Positions 52,434 through 62,100 are shown, counted from the stretch's first letter. The stretch: DNA of 64,000 bases from Paenibacillus piri (GCF_004354045.1 NZ_SMRT01000001.1:186001-250000), one strand, 5' to 3'. Made by a program: numbers and translations. Notes: generated by a model from the sequence alone, not told the origin.

Positions 52434-52621
52434 GAGGCTGTCGATTAACTGTGGAAACCAGAAGTGGAAAGTGAAAAGATTGCCTTCCGCGAGTTTTGGC
52501 TTTAAATTCCAAACCGCTAATCCTTTTATAATCAAGGAATTTAAAACAAGATGTCTGAGCGTAGGAAGGCAACTTTTCAATTGGAACGGCTTGCCTTGTT
52601 TCTATACAAATCGACAGTCTC
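52434..52621. repeat. MITE-like long-palindrome element 2
   Basis: A 188-base element bounded by GAGGCTGTCGATT and AATCGACAGTCTC. Inner arms TTGCCTTCC / GGAAGGCAA (52480-52489 with 52564-52572) and TTTAAATTCC / GGAATTTAAA (52501-52510 with 52536-52545) let it fold as one long hairpin. Its ends match element 1 at 38131. The rest of the gap 52207-52745 holds the nested terminator and no gene. Confidence 0.75.
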
Positions 52622-52745
52622 ATAAGCAGCGTTATTTGCTGCGGTTTTGTCCTTTTGCAGTTCTTATGGACACGAGAGACGTTACCGGGTACGCCAGAGA
52701 AGGGGGATGTGCCGCTACCCGTTTCCCGCCAACCCGCATCGCGCG

Positions 52746-53789
52746 TCAGGCCTTCCCCAGCAGCTCCTCCGCCATCCGGTCGGCGGAGGCGGAGGGAGCG
52801 ATCCCTTGAGCTTCCGCCGTATGAAATACGCGCGCGATCGTGCGGGAAATGTGGGCGACGCGCTGCTTCGCATAAGCCGCGTCGTAGCCTTCCAGGTCGG
52901 CCGCCGTTGTAATGATGCCGCCGGCGTTAATCACATAATCGGGCGCATACAGGATGCCGAGGCTGTGCAGCGCGTCGCCGTGCCGCTCCTCAGCCAGCTG
53001 ATTGTTGGCCGCGCCCGCGACAATTTTGCATTTGAGCAGCGCGAGCGTCTGATCATTGATGACTCCGCCAAGCGCGCAGGGTGCGAACACGTCGCATACT
53101 TGCCCGTATATTTTCGCCGGGGCCACGGCCCGAGCGCCGAAAGCACTTACAACCCGATTCAGCCTGCCTTCGTGAATATCGGTCACGATCAACTGTGCGC
53201 CGGCTTCATGCAAATACCTGCATAGAAAAAAGCCGACCTTCCCGAGACCCTGAACGGCGGCTGTCATATCCTTCAATATCTCCGAGCCGAACACGTTGCC
53301 TACGGAAGCTTTGATGCCAAGGAACACGCCATAAGCGGTCATTTCGGCCGTATATTCGCCGAAAGAGCCAAGGGAGCCGGTGACATCCGTCACATATTCC
53401 GTTTCGATCTGAATCCAATCCATATCCTGTACCGTCGTCCCCAAATCGATCCCGGTAATATACCGGCCCTGCAAATGCTGAACGTAACGGCCGAACGCGC
53501 GAAACAGCGCTTCTTTACTGTCCGTAGCCGGATCGCCGATAATGACGGCCTTCCCGCCGCCATACCGCAGACCGGATACGGCGGCTTTATATGTCATGCC
53601 CTTGGCGAGCCGCAGCGCGTCGGTGACGGCAAGCTCCGCCGACGCATACGGCCACATCCGACATCCACCGAGCGCGGGACCCAGCTTCGTATTATGGATG
53701 GCGATCACAGCGCTCAATCCGCTGGCCGGGTCCCGGCATATCACGAGCTGCTCGCATCCGAATCGTTCCAATTCTTTTAAAATATCCAT
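52746..53789 (-). CDS. Leucine/branched-chain amino acid dehydrogenase
   Basis: A 347-residue NAD-dependent oxidative deaminase of the Leu/Phe/Val dehydrogenase family. The catalytic lysines lie in ALRLAKGMTYKAAVSGLRYG and GGGKAVIIGDP; the substrate domain has LGPALGGCRMWPY, and the NAD fold reads VQGLGKVGFFLCRYLHEAGA. Leucine dehydrogenase has about 365 residues and looks most similar, but Val or Phe specificity cannot be excluded. It is divergent from the fix cluster, with about 240 bases between the starts. Confidence 0.88.
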   Translation of the reverse strand: MDILKELERFGCEQLVICRDPASGLSAVIAIHNTKLGPALGGCRMWPYASAELAVTDALRLAKGMTYKAAVSGLRYGGGKAVIIGDPATDSKEALFRAFGRYVQHLQGRYITGIDLGTTVQDMDWIQIETEYVTDVTGSLGSFGEYTAEMTAYGVFLGIKASVGNVFGSEILKDMTAAVQGLGKVGFFLCRYLHEAGAQLIVTDIHEGRLNRVVSAFGARAVAPAKIYGQVCDVFAPCALGGVINDQTLALLKCKIVAGAANNQLAEERHGDALHSLGILYAPDYVINAGGIITTAADLEGYDAAYAKQRVAHISRTIARVFHTAEAQGIAPSASADRMAEELLGKA

Positions 53790-54027
53790 TCGAAATCTCC
53801 CCTTTACATAAGATGATCGTTGGAAGAAGAGAGGGGGTATGCTTTTCCTATTAATTACTCATATTCAAAAGGATCCTTGACGGTTACAGCCGGGCGCTCC
53901 GCGGTTGCGGACAAGGCGTTCAATCGACACGGCGTTTAAATCAGGCAAAAAAGGCATGTTCTCTATATTTTCCTTATATACTGTAATATTCAACCATTTC
54001 GGATTACAGAGTAAAGAGGTGCTGGAG

Positions 54028-54855
54028 ATGCTTCATATTGTTGCCTGCATCAAGCAGGTGCCGGATACGAAGATCATCAAGATGAACCCGAAGACCAATA
54101 CGATGGACCGAGCCAGCGCGCCGGCGATTTTGAACCCGTACGACGCTCATGCGGTAGAGGAAGCGGTACGGCTCAAAACAAGATACGGAGGCATTGTCTC
54201 TGTACTTACGATGGGACCTCCCCCCGCGGTCAAAGCGATCAAAAAATGCATCGAGATCGGCGCCGACGAGGGGTATATGATTTCGGACCGCGCTTTCGCC
54301 GGGGCCGACACGCTTGCCACGAGCTATGCTTTAACGAAGGCGATCGACAAAATCGCGAAAATTCAACCGGTGGACCTCATCATATGCGGCAAAATGACAA
54401 TCGACGGAGATACGGGTCAGGTAGGTCCCGGAATCGCCCGCAGGCTCGATATGCCCCCGCTTACGTCGGTCAAGAAGGTCGTAGAGATCAACAAGGAGCA
54501 AGGGTACGCCGTTGTGCACCGCAAGCTGGAGGACGGGTACGAGGTCGTTCAATCGACGCTGCCGTGTTTGTTTTCAGTCGAAAAGGAGATCAACGAAGTT
54601 CCGTATTCTCCCATGCCCAACATGATCAAGGCGGCATCTTACCAGCCGCATATTTGGTCTGTTAGCGATTTGGAGGATGTGGACAGGACGCAGCTTGGGC
54701 TAAAAGGCTCGCCGACGATCGTTTCATCGGTTTGGGCGCCGCAAAAGCCGCAGGGCGGGTCTATGTTGGAAGGTGCGGCAAAGGAGCAGGTCGGAAAACT
54801 GCTGGACATTGTCATGGAGAAAAAAGAATTGTTCCAGGCTAGGGGTGGCGTTTGA
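54028..54855 (+). CDS. fixA: Electron transfer flavoprotein beta subunit (FixA/EtfB)
   Basis: A 275-residue AMP/FAD-binding subunit of an electron transfer flavoprotein. Markers: VACIKQVPDTKIIKMNPKTN at the start, and the EtfB signature region DLIICGKMTIDGDTGQVGPG. The ATG at 54028 follows AGAGGTG; 41 further codons upstream are open but outside the family. With the next three genes it forms a complete FixABCX set. It overlaps the next gene by one base (TGATG). Confidence 0.93.
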   Translation: MLHIVACIKQVPDTKIIKMNPKTNTMDRASAPAILNPYDAHAVEEAVRLKTRYGGIVSVLTMGPPPAVKAIKKCIEIGADEGYMISDRAFAGADTLATSYALTKAIDKIAKIQPVDLIICGKMTIDGDTGQVGPGIARRLDMPPLTSVKKVVEINKEQGYAVVHRKLEDGYEVVQSTLPCLFSVEKEINEVPYSPMPNMIKAASYQPHIWSVSDLEDVDRTQLGLKGSPTIVSSVWAPQKPQGGSMLEGAAKEQVGKLLDIVMEKKELFQARGGV

Positions 54856-55883
54856 TGGAATTCGACGATTACCGGGGTGTTTGGGTATTTATTGAAGAGA
54901 AGGACGGGCATATTGCGCCGGTATCCTTGGAGCTGCTGGGTGCCGGCCGAAGGCTGGCGGACAAAAGAGGCGCGGAGCTGGCGGGAGTCGTCATCGGCGA
55001 TCAGGTCGGCACGCTGGCGGATACGGTGTTCGAGTACGGGGCGGATGTCGTCTACTTGTATGACGATCCGATTTTCAAACATTACCGCACCGAAACGTTT
55101 ATGAAAGCGCTGCTTGCCTGTACGCAAAAGTATAAGCCGGAAATTATATTGTACGGCGCAACCTCTACGGGTAAAGATCTCGCCAGCGCGGTGGCGACCG
55201 ATCTGCCGACCGGCTTGACGGCCGATACGACGATACTGGATGTCGAGGAGGATACCGGCTTGCTGTTGGCCAGCCGACCCGCATTCGGAGGAAATATTAT
55301 GGCGACGATATTGTGCAAAAAGTACCGGCCGCAAATGGCGACCGTTCGCCCGAAGGTGATGAAAGCGCTGCCTCCCGAGTCGGGACGCCGCGGCAGGCTG
55401 ATAGCGGAATCGATTCCGCTGCGGGAGGATGAGGTGCGCACGAAGGTGCTCGACATTGTCAAGGATACCGTCAAGCATGTGCGCATCGACGAAGCCGATG
55501 TGATCGTGGCCGGCGGCAAAGGCCTCGGGAGCCCGGGCGGGTTTCAGCTCATTCACCAGCTCGCCGGCGTATTGGGGGCTGCCGTCGGAGGCAGCCGGGA
55601 TGTGGTGGAGGCCGGATGGATCGAGCATCACCATCAGGTGGGCCAGACGGGAGTGACGGTAACGCCGAAAATATATTTTGCGATCGGCATTTCGGGCGCT
55701 ATCCAGCATCTTGTCGGCATGCAAAATTCAGGATTGATTATTGCCATTAATAAAGATCCGGAGGCGGCAATATTCCAAGCTTGTCATTATGGCATAGTTG
55801 GCGATGCATTCGAGATCGTCCCTATGCTGATTGAACAATTTAACGATGTTCTTCACGGAAAGGAAGACGGGCATGCCGGATAA
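54855..55883 (+). CDS. fixB: Electron transfer flavoprotein alpha subunit (FixB/EtfA)
   Basis: A 342-residue FAD-binding partner of FixA. The C-terminal FAD domain has VIVAGGKGLGSPGGFQLIHQ, GGSRDVVEAGW, and GQTGVTVTPKIYFAIGISGA, the last two being the EtfA signature. In FixAB-type bifurcating flavoproteins this subunit and FixA each hold a flavin and split electrons between ferredoxin and a quinone-linked acceptor. Its last 11 bases overlap the start of fixC. Confidence 0.93.
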   Translation: MEFDDYRGVWVFIEEKDGHIAPVSLELLGAGRRLADKRGAELAGVVIGDQVGTLADTVFEYGADVVYLYDDPIFKHYRTETFMKALLACTQKYKPEIILYGATSTGKDLASAVATDLPTGLTADTTILDVEEDTGLLLASRPAFGGNIMATILCKKYRPQMATVRPKVMKALPPESGRRGRLIAESIPLREDEVRTKVLDIVKDTVKHVRIDEADVIVAGGKGLGSPGGFQLIHQLAGVLGAAVGGSRDVVEAGWIEHHHQVGQTGVTVTPKIYFAIGISGAIQHLVGMQNSGLIIAINKDPEAAIFQACHYGIVGDAFEIVPMLIEQFNDVLHGKEDGHAG

Positions 55884-57168
55884 ATTCGAATGTATTGTCG
55901 TTGGGGCGGGGCCTGCGGGCATCGCCTGTGCCTACGAGCTGGCTAAAGCCGGGGTCAAGGTGCTGCTGCTGGAGCGGGGCGAATACCCGGGCTCCAAGAA
56001 CGTAATGGGCGGGGTGCTGTACCGCCAAATGATGGAGGATGTCATTCCCGAATTTTATAAGGAAGCCCCGCTCGAACGGCCGATTGTGGAGCAGCGCTTT
56101 ATGATGCTGGATAAAGAATCAGCGGTAACTTTCGGCTATAAGGGGCTGGAATGGGGACAGGAGCCGTATAACAACTTTACGGTGCTCCGCGCCAAATTCG
56201 ACCAATGGTTTGCGCAAAAAGCCGTCGACCAGGGCGCGCTGCTGATCAATGAGACGGTCGTGCTGGAGTGCATCACGGAGGACGGACGCGTGGTCGGCGT
56301 ACGGACCGACCGGCCGGACGGCGACCTGTATGCGGATGTCGTCGTGCTGGCCGACGGCGTCAATTCGCTGCTGGCGAAGTCGCTCGGGTTCCATAAAGAG
56401 TTCAAGCCGGATGAAGTGGCGCTGGCGACGATGGAGATTGTAAAGATGGACCGCAAGGTGATCGAGGACCGGTTCAACCTGGAGGAGAACCAGGGCTGTA
56501 CGATCGAGCTGTTCGGCGACGCGACCAAAGGGATATTGGGCACGGGATTTTTGTACACGAATAAAGATACGCTGAGCATAGGCGTCGGCACCTTACTCTC
56601 GGGCCTTATCAAGCATAAACTGAAACCGTACGAACTGCTCGATTATGTCAAAAACCATCCGATGATTCGCCCCTATTTGCAAGGAAGCGAGCCCCAGGAA
56701 TATTTGGCCCACCTCATCCCGGAGGGCGGCTATTATTCGATGCCGAAAGTGGCGGCGGCCGGAGTGCTCGTTGTCGGGGACGCTGCGCAGCTCGTCAACG
56801 CCATTCACCGGGAAGGCTCGAATATGGCCATGACGTCGGGCCGTCTGGCAGCCGAAACGATTGCGTTGGCAAAGCAGGCCGGCGATTATTCCGAGACGAT
56901 GCTGGATCATTACCGCAAGCGGCTAATGGAAAGCTTCGTCGGCCAGGATTTGAAAAAGTATAAGGATTCAACGCATCATTTCGATAAATTCCCGCAATAT
57001 TTCGACCAGTACATCCCGATGATGAACCGGGCGGCCAGTCAAATGTTTACGGTGGACGGCACATCCAAACGGGAGAAGCAGAAAAAAATATGGCGCGACA
57101 TCGGTACGGTCAAGGAGAAGCTGAAAATCGCCCGCGACATGTACAGGGCATGGAAGGTGATGAAATAA
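55873..57168 (+). CDS. fixC: FixC-type FAD-dependent quinone oxidoreductase
   Basis: A 431-residue flavoprotein of the ETF:quinone oxidoreductase/FixC family. FAD loop VVGAGPAGIACAYELAKAGV at residues about 8-27, GG-type motif GSKNVMGGVLYRQM, and the second FAD contact VLVVGDAAQLVNAIHREGSN. It is expected to take electrons from FixAB into the membrane quinone pool. The ATG at 55873 has GGAAAGGAAG upstream; earlier Mets lie inside fixB. Its stop overlaps the fixX start (TAATG). Confidence 0.93.
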   Translation: MPDKFECIVVGAGPAGIACAYELAKAGVKVLLLERGEYPGSKNVMGGVLYRQMMEDVIPEFYKEAPLERPIVEQRFMMLDKESAVTFGYKGLEWGQEPYNNFTVLRAKFDQWFAQKAVDQGALLINETVVLECITEDGRVVGVRTDRPDGDLYADVVVLADGVNSLLAKSLGFHKEFKPDEVALATMEIVKMDRKVIEDRFNLEENQGCTIELFGDATKGILGTGFLYTNKDTLSIGVGTLLSGLIKHKLKPYELLDYVKNHPMIRPYLQGSEPQEYLAHLIPEGGYYSMPKVAAAGVLVVGDAAQLVNAIHREGSNMAMTSGRLAAETIALAKQAGDYSETMLDHYRKRLMESFVGQDLKKYKDSTHHFDKFPQYFDQYIPMMNRAASQMFTVDGTSKREKQKKIWRDIGTVKEKLKIARDMYRAWKVMK

Positions 57169-57464
57169 TGAGCGATCAAGCGAAAGCCCAGACAATCGAA
57201 GAGAAGCAGTACCTGCTTCGGTTCAATGCGGATACGAAGTCGCATCTTACGGTGCTGGACGCCGATATTTGCGCGACCAAATGCCCGGATAAAATATGTA
57301 CGATTTTTTGCCCGGCCGAAGTGTACAAATGGGAAAATATCCGGATGCATGTCGGCTACGAGGGCTGTCATGAATGCGGAAGCTGCCGCATCGGCTGCCC
57401 GCACCAAAACATTAAATGGGAATACCCAAAAGGTGGTCATGGAATCGTATTCAGACTGGGGTGA
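57168..57464 (+). CDS. fixX: FixX ferredoxin-like protein
   Basis: A 98-residue iron-sulphur partner of FixC. The cysteine pattern is C-x3-C-x4-C-x3-C (ICATKCPDKICTIFCPAEVY) followed by GCHECGSCRIGCPHQNIKW, the standard FixX/ETF-QO ferredoxin domain. It begins one base inside the fixC stop. It is the last of the four-gene bifurcating set. Confidence 0.93.
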   Translation: MSDQAKAQTIEEKQYLLRFNADTKSHLTVLDADICATKCPDKICTIFCPAEVYKWENIRMHVGYEGCHECGSCRIGCPHQNIKWEYPKGGHGIVFRLG

Positions 57465-57469
57465 GCGGC

Positions 57470-57652
57470 TTGCTAAAAATCGGGGACTATGTCGTATTTT
57501 CGCCGGACGGGGCCAGGGGTATTATTATGGAGGTTAGAGAAAGTTTGTACCATGTCGTATGGGAGGACCATTTCTCAAGCTGGGAAAAAGGCGAGCTGTT
57601 AAAGCAGGCGGATGTAACGAAGCCGGCGCGGCAAGATATCGAACAACCGTAA
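57470..57652 (+). CDS. Small SH3-like hypothetical protein
   Basis: A 60-residue protein beginning LKIGDYVVFSPDGARGIIME, a pattern like the small beta barrels of KOW or CarD-type domains. No family is assigned. A TTG start at 57470 with GGGGTGA upstream is preferred. It starts five bases after fixX and is probably co-transcribed. Confidence 0.5.
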   Translation: MLKIGDYVVFSPDGARGIIMEVRESLYHVVWEDHFSSWEKGELLKQADVTKPARQDIEQP

Positions 57653-57779
57653 CGAAAATGACGCAAGCTTCCGGATTGGGCTAGAAGCTGCGTATTTGTA
57701 GCATGTCGGGAATCGGAACGAAATATTCATCTGCATTTGCTTTTATATGCCCCGAGGTTTCCAACGATTTATATGCAGG

Positions 57780-57823
57780 AAAAAAGCCTTCGGCCCGTTT
57801 GAATTAACGGGTTTCGAAGGCTT
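57780..57823 (-). terminator. Rho-independent terminator of sleB
   Basis: On the minus strand AAGCCTTCG...CGAAGGCTT with inner AACCCGTT-type arms is followed by TTTTTT. Confidence 0.8.
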
Positions 57824-57829
57824 GATTCG

Positions 57830-58477
57830 TTACATGGCAAAAATATGATTGCCGATCTGGGTTGTCTGCGGCCGCGACCAAATCCATTTGCTCGTAGCCG
57901 TGCGCGGGTTGAAATAATAAAGCGAACCATAGGTCGGATCCCATCCGCGTACAGCGTCCTGGGCCGCCTTATATGCGGTCGCATCGGGCGTCATCCAAAA
58001 CTGGCCGTCATCGACCGCCGTGAATGCTCCCGGCTGGAAGACGACGCCTTCAATCGTATTCGGAAATTTATCGGACTGAATCCGGTTCATGATAACGGCG
58101 CCGACGGCAACTTGTCCTTCATAAGATTCGCCGCGCGCTTCGCTATAAATCGCTCTCGCCATGATGTCTAATTCCGCGCGGTTTAACGAATACTTTTTAA
58201 GAGCGGCCCATGTATCGTTACCGGCATAACCGTCCACGGATAAGCCGTAATTTTTTTGAAATTTGCTGACGGCATCAAGCGTTTTATAACCGAAATTGCC
58301 GTCCAAGGGCTGTTGATAATAGCCCAGTAGCTTTAATCGGAATTGCAAATCCCACACGTCGCCGCTTACGCTTCCCGGCTTGAGTACAGCCGCTGCGCGG
58401 GCTTCCTGATTACCTACCCCGCCAATACCCAAGAGGCAAAATACTAAAAGGAAGCTGATCCATTTCCAGTTCTTCAT
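57830..58477 (-). CDS. sleB: Spore cortex-lytic enzyme SleB
   Basis: A secreted 215-residue cell-wall hydrolase of the SleB/CwlJ family that breaks spore cortex during germination. Signal peptide at about 1-29, peptidoglycan-binding domain at about 35-95 (VWDLQFRLKLLGYYQQPLDG), and catalytic domain at about 100-215 with the conserved Glu of MARAIYSEARGESYEGQVAV and the C-terminal IGNHIFAM. Length is near that of SleB without a long linker. No ypeB gene accompanies it in the window. AAAGGGGAG precedes the ATG. Confidence 0.93.
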   Translation of the reverse strand: MKNWKWISFLLVFCLLGIGGVGNQEARAAAVLKPGSVSGDVWDLQFRLKLLGYYQQPLDGNFGYKTLDAVSKFQKNYGLSVDGYAGNDTWAALKKYSLNRAELDIMARAIYSEARGESYEGQVAVGAVIMNRIQSDKFPNTIEGVVFQPGAFTAVDDGQFWMTPDATAYKAAQDAVRGWDPTYGSLYYFNPRTATSKWIWSRPQTTQIGNHIFAM

Positions 58478-58745
58478 TTGTGTATCTCCCCTTTCGGTAC
58501 TCCATTATAGGGGGAGAGTACAAAGCGTTCAACACGCATTTATTGGAAAAGAGGCCGCCGGACAAGGAAACCGGTTGGCAGCCTCGCATTATAACCGGCT
58601 TTTAGACGGGTTGACGATGGAGCAATTGAATCGATAATGAACTCGGTTTTTACAATTTAATCATCCATAAATGGGAATTATTGATACGCCGAAATCGTTG
58701 TACATTGCATTGGGATTCATCATTATATTGTGCGCCGCTCAGGCG

Positions 58746-58922
58746 TTACCGGCTATCTTCGTCCTGCCCGTCCGTAAACGCTTCTTCGATGTTGTCCATC
58801 ATCTCGCCGACCGCCTCGCTGATCATATCGGTAGGCGCTTGATCGAACGGATCGTTCAAACGGTTAAGCTGCTCCGGCTCGGCCGCGTTCGATTGTTCGC
58901 GGAAATCGTCAGCTTTTTTCAT
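58746..58922 (-). CDS. Small acidic hypothetical protein, 58 residues
   Basis: Polar, strongly acidic peptide (NAAEPEQLNRLNDPFDQAPT; ends FTDGQDEDSR). Not recognised. The ATG at 58922 has AGGAGGCGGTG upstream, better placed than the frame-extended start at 58973. Confidence 0.5.
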   Translation of the reverse strand: MKKADDFREQSNAAEPEQLNRLNDPFDQAPTDMISEAVGEMMDNIEEAFTDGQDEDSR

Positions 58923-59086
58923 AGGAATCACCGCCTCCTGCAAGTTCATGCAACCTGTTTTATCCTGTGCCAAGACGCTGCCGTTTATACCGCGGGGCGC
59001 CGGCTGCTTAAGTTTGAAATTTATAACTGCAGCGGGGTATGATAGTAAAGAATACAGATGAAATGGATTGAAGGAGGCTGGAACAT

Positions 59087-59335
59087 TTGGATGCGCGAGA
59101 GCTGGAAGAACAATTGGTAAAAAAGCTGACCGAAGGCGAGATGCAGACGGAGGAAGCCGATAAAGCGATCCGCAAACGGCTGCCGATCAAAACGGAAATC
59201 CGTATTCAGGCGCAGATCGACCCGGTAGTGGAAGAAACGAGACAGTACCGGGAAATGGCGGAGGAAGTCGACGGCCGGTACAGCCGTTATGACAAGCTGG
59301 TGGATGGAACAGACCCGGATAAAAAGCAGTCTTAA
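59087..59335 (+). CDS. Small helical hypothetical protein, 82 residues
   Basis: Charged helical protein (ELEEQLVKKLTEGEMQTEEA), no family recognised. TTG start with AAGGAGG nine bases upstream. It is divergent from the small acidic gene and upstream of the third AraC regulator. Confidence 0.6.
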   Translation: MDARELEEQLVKKLTEGEMQTEEADKAIRKRLPIKTEIRIQAQIDPVVEETRQYREMAEEVDGRYSRYDKLVDGTDPDKKQS

Positions 59336-59525
59336 GCAGGCTGGCGCCCTTACAGTCAACGACCGCTTATCGTTCAGTCGCGACGGACGGCGGCGGGGCA
59401 TAAGCTGCCGGTAACAGCGATATTGCTGAAATCCGGCAGACAGCCCGGGGCATATTAACATCAGATGGTTGCTGCTTCATTCCAAGTAGTGGTATGCTTG
59501 CTAAAAGACCGTTTGGTGGGGGCAA

Positions 59526-61868
59526 TTGCATTTGGGAAAAATATGGAAATATTTTAGAATCAGAAACTGGGGTCTCTTTATAAAACTGTTTATACCGCTG
59601 CTTCTTGCGCTGATTATACCGGTGGCGGCGGTATCTTTTATCAATTACGACGTATCGAAGCGCAATTTGGAGGCCGAGGTCGGACAGTCCAATTTAAGCA
59701 CATTGCAGCAGACGAATGTCGCCATCGACACGATTTTGCAAACGACCGAAAAAATGCAGTATCATTTGGTACGCTATCCGGAGGTCCAGTCATTTTTGGA
59801 TCAGTATTTGAATATTTCGCATTATCAGGACGTTGACATTATTAATAAGGTGACGCAAACGACGGAAGCGTATATGGAAGGGTCGCCGTTCATCAGCAAC
59901 ATTTATTTTTTTAGCAGTAGTAACCGCTTACTTGTATCGGCTTATACGGGCATTAACCGGAAAATGACGGAGCAGGAAATCCGCAACATGGAACGGCTGT
60001 CGGAAAGCGAGAACGGCTCGGTATGGCTCGCTCCTTATCAGCAGGGCTTGTTCGCCGAGGAAATGGAAAATGTGCAGCTCATCAAGTTTTTGTATAAAGG
60101 GAAAGGTCAAATTAACGGCTTCATCGACATCCAGCTGAACAATAAAGAGCTGCTTCGCTTGATTGAAGACATTTATATCCGCAAATCCGGCTACATTACG
60201 GTTCTCGACGACAACGGGCGCGTTGTGTTAAGCAAAAAAGGAATGAATGTGCTGGATAGGCTGTCCAACCAGACCCCATGGCTGAACGGGGCCGAAGGCT
60301 CGGTTAAATTGATCGGTCAAGATCAGAGGGAATGGCTGGTTTCGTATACGACCTCCGGATATAACGGCTGGAAGTATGTGGCTTCGGTTCCGGTAGACGA
60401 GCTGCAAAATAAATCGCTGGTCATCCGCAGCAATATTATGCTCACCTGTCTCTTATTTGCGGTCATCGCGGTTATCGTCTCATTGGGAACGGCTCAAGGG
60501 TTGTACAGTCCGATCCGCTCCATACGAAGCCTGCTGCGGGGCGTAACCGTAAATGAGCGCAAGTTAAGACAGCTGCTGTTGAGGAAAGACGAGCTGGGGC
60601 AGATCAACGAGGCAATTCAGGAAATAGCGGCCGTCAAGGAGCAGTGGGAGCACAGTCTTCCGGAGCTGAAAAATTATTTCTTGTACCGGCTTGCGGCCGA
60701 CGACTCGTCCGTAAGGAATGATATACAGCGGTATGCCGCATTTTTCGGGCTGCCGGTAGCGGCGCACTATGTTGTGCTTGTCATTTTGTTCGGGCAAAGT
60801 CCGGGCACTGCTATGCAAGGGCAGACTGGGCGCGCGGACGATGATAATTCGTTTCGGACGTTGGTGTCGAAAGCGTTTTCCGATTTCTTCGGGGAATGGC
60901 CGGCTGCCGGGGAAGCTACAGGATTTTTTGATCAAAACAACCGGTTTCTCGGCATCGTCAGCTTCGGCGGGGAACGGGAGCGGTTTGCTGTTGATTTTCC
61001 GAAAGAGCTCAAACGATATTGTCACGAATTTCATGAGAGCCTCGCTGCGAGGTACGGTTTGCAGACGGATATAGTGGTCGGCAGCCTTTGCGACGGGCTG
61101 GATCGTCTTCATGAATCGTTTCGCGATGCGATGAAAGCGTTGAAATACACGTTCGTGCTCGGGCCGAATGTCGTCATTTTCAGCCATGAAATGGAAGACA
61201 AGCCTGCAGCCGACCCGGTTAAGCTCGATTATGCCGAATACATCAAGAACGCATTGGATGCCGGCCGTTATAAGCAGGCTGCGGATATTGTCAAGGAACT
61301 GCGCGATGTGTTGAAAAACAACCGTTATTTGTCCGACAGCTATGTATTCCATTACCGGAGTCTGGTCAATATCATCATTCAGCATATCCGTACGGCGCCC
61401 GCCGCGAACGGCTGGCCTCTCGGGGAAGCGCAGCATAAATTCGCCCGCTTCGAACAGGAGTTTGCCAATGTGGACGAAGCGACCGATTGGCTCTGCGGGA
61501 TGCTGGAGCGGATGGATGCGGAGCGGGATGACAGGCAAAGTCTGCATATCATCGCGCAGAAGGTCGTGGACATAATCGAAAGCGAGTATGACCAGGACCC
61601 AAGCCTGGCCGAGCTGGCGGAGCGGCTGGACGTGACGCCGGGCTACTTGAGCCGGTTGTTCAAGGATCAGCTGGGGCAAAATTTTAAAGAGTATTTGACG
61701 GCGTTCAAAATCGAAAAGGCAAAGCGGCTGCTGATCGAAACCGATTATCCGATCGAGACGATTGCCCGCAAGGTCGGATACAACAATCATAACCAGTTTG
61801 CGAGGATGTTTAAAAAGCATGTCCAGGTATCGGCGATGGAATACCGCAACAGAATGAGCCGCCGGTAG
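59526..61868 (+). CDS. Membrane-anchored AraC-family transcriptional regulator
   Basis: A 780-residue sensor-regulator, the third in the window. Membrane segments at about 17-39 and 299-321 enclose a Cache-like sensor region; the HAMP-like link reads LYSPIRSIRSLLRG. AraC domain at about 678-780 (LAELAERLDVTPGYLSRLFK and IETIARKVGYNNHNQFARMF). TTG start behind GGTGGGGG; a TTG at 59532 is also possible. The probable target is the permease operon starting at 63698 beyond an oppositely oriented gene. Confidence 0.9.
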   Translation: MHLGKIWKYFRIRNWGLFIKLFIPLLLALIIPVAAVSFINYDVSKRNLEAEVGQSNLSTLQQTNVAIDTILQTTEKMQYHLVRYPEVQSFLDQYLNISHYQDVDIINKVTQTTEAYMEGSPFISNIYFFSSSNRLLVSAYTGINRKMTEQEIRNMERLSESENGSVWLAPYQQGLFAEEMENVQLIKFLYKGKGQINGFIDIQLNNKELLRLIEDIYIRKSGYITVLDDNGRVVLSKKGMNVLDRLSNQTPWLNGAEGSVKLIGQDQREWLVSYTTSGYNGWKYVASVPVDELQNKSLVIRSNIMLTCLLFAVIAVIVSLGTAQGLYSPIRSIRSLLRGVTVNERKLRQLLLRKDELGQINEAIQEIAAVKEQWEHSLPELKNYFLYRLAADDSSVRNDIQRYAAFFGLPVAAHYVVLVILFGQSPGTAMQGQTGRADDDNSFRTLVSKAFSDFFGEWPAAGEATGFFDQNNRFLGIVSFGGERERFAVDFPKELKRYCHEFHESLAARYGLQTDIVVGSLCDGLDRLHESFRDAMKALKYTFVLGPNVVIFSHEMEDKPAADPVKLDYAEYIKNALDAGRYKQAADIVKELRDVLKNNRYLSDSYVFHYRSLVNIIIQHIRTAPAANGWPLGEAQHKFARFEQEFANVDEATDWLCGMLERMDAERDDRQSLHIIAQKVVDIIESEYDQDPSLAELAERLDVTPGYLSRLFKDQLGQNFKEYLTAFKIEKAKRLLIETDYPIETIARKVGYNNHNQFARMFKKHVQVSAMEYRNRMSRR

Positions 61869-62009
61869 CGTGCGTTCGCTGCGTCCTGCATAAGCCGGAG
61901 AACGCTGAAGGCTTCGCCTTGATGCATCGTACCGGACAACGAAGGCATGAGCTTTTGGATGCCGCGCAGCAGGCCGCGCTTCCGGCAATGCGGCCCATTA
62001 GGAGCATAC

Positions 62010-62085
62010 GAAAGAGGCACCTTTAACCGTCGATGCCGGAATACCTCCCGGTGTTCCCGAATCGGCTTGCAAGGTGCCTTTCTTC
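62010..62085. terminator. Bidirectional terminator
   Basis: GAAAGAGGCACCTT pairs with AAGGTGCCTTTCTT around a long structured loop, between the convergent AraC and beta-propeller genes. Confidence 0.65.
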
Positions 62086-62100
62086 CGGCTGCTTAACTAA

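Noticed and set aside
60564..61988. 474-codon antisense frame over the third AraC gene
   Set aside because: Shadow of a clear AraC protein on the other strand.
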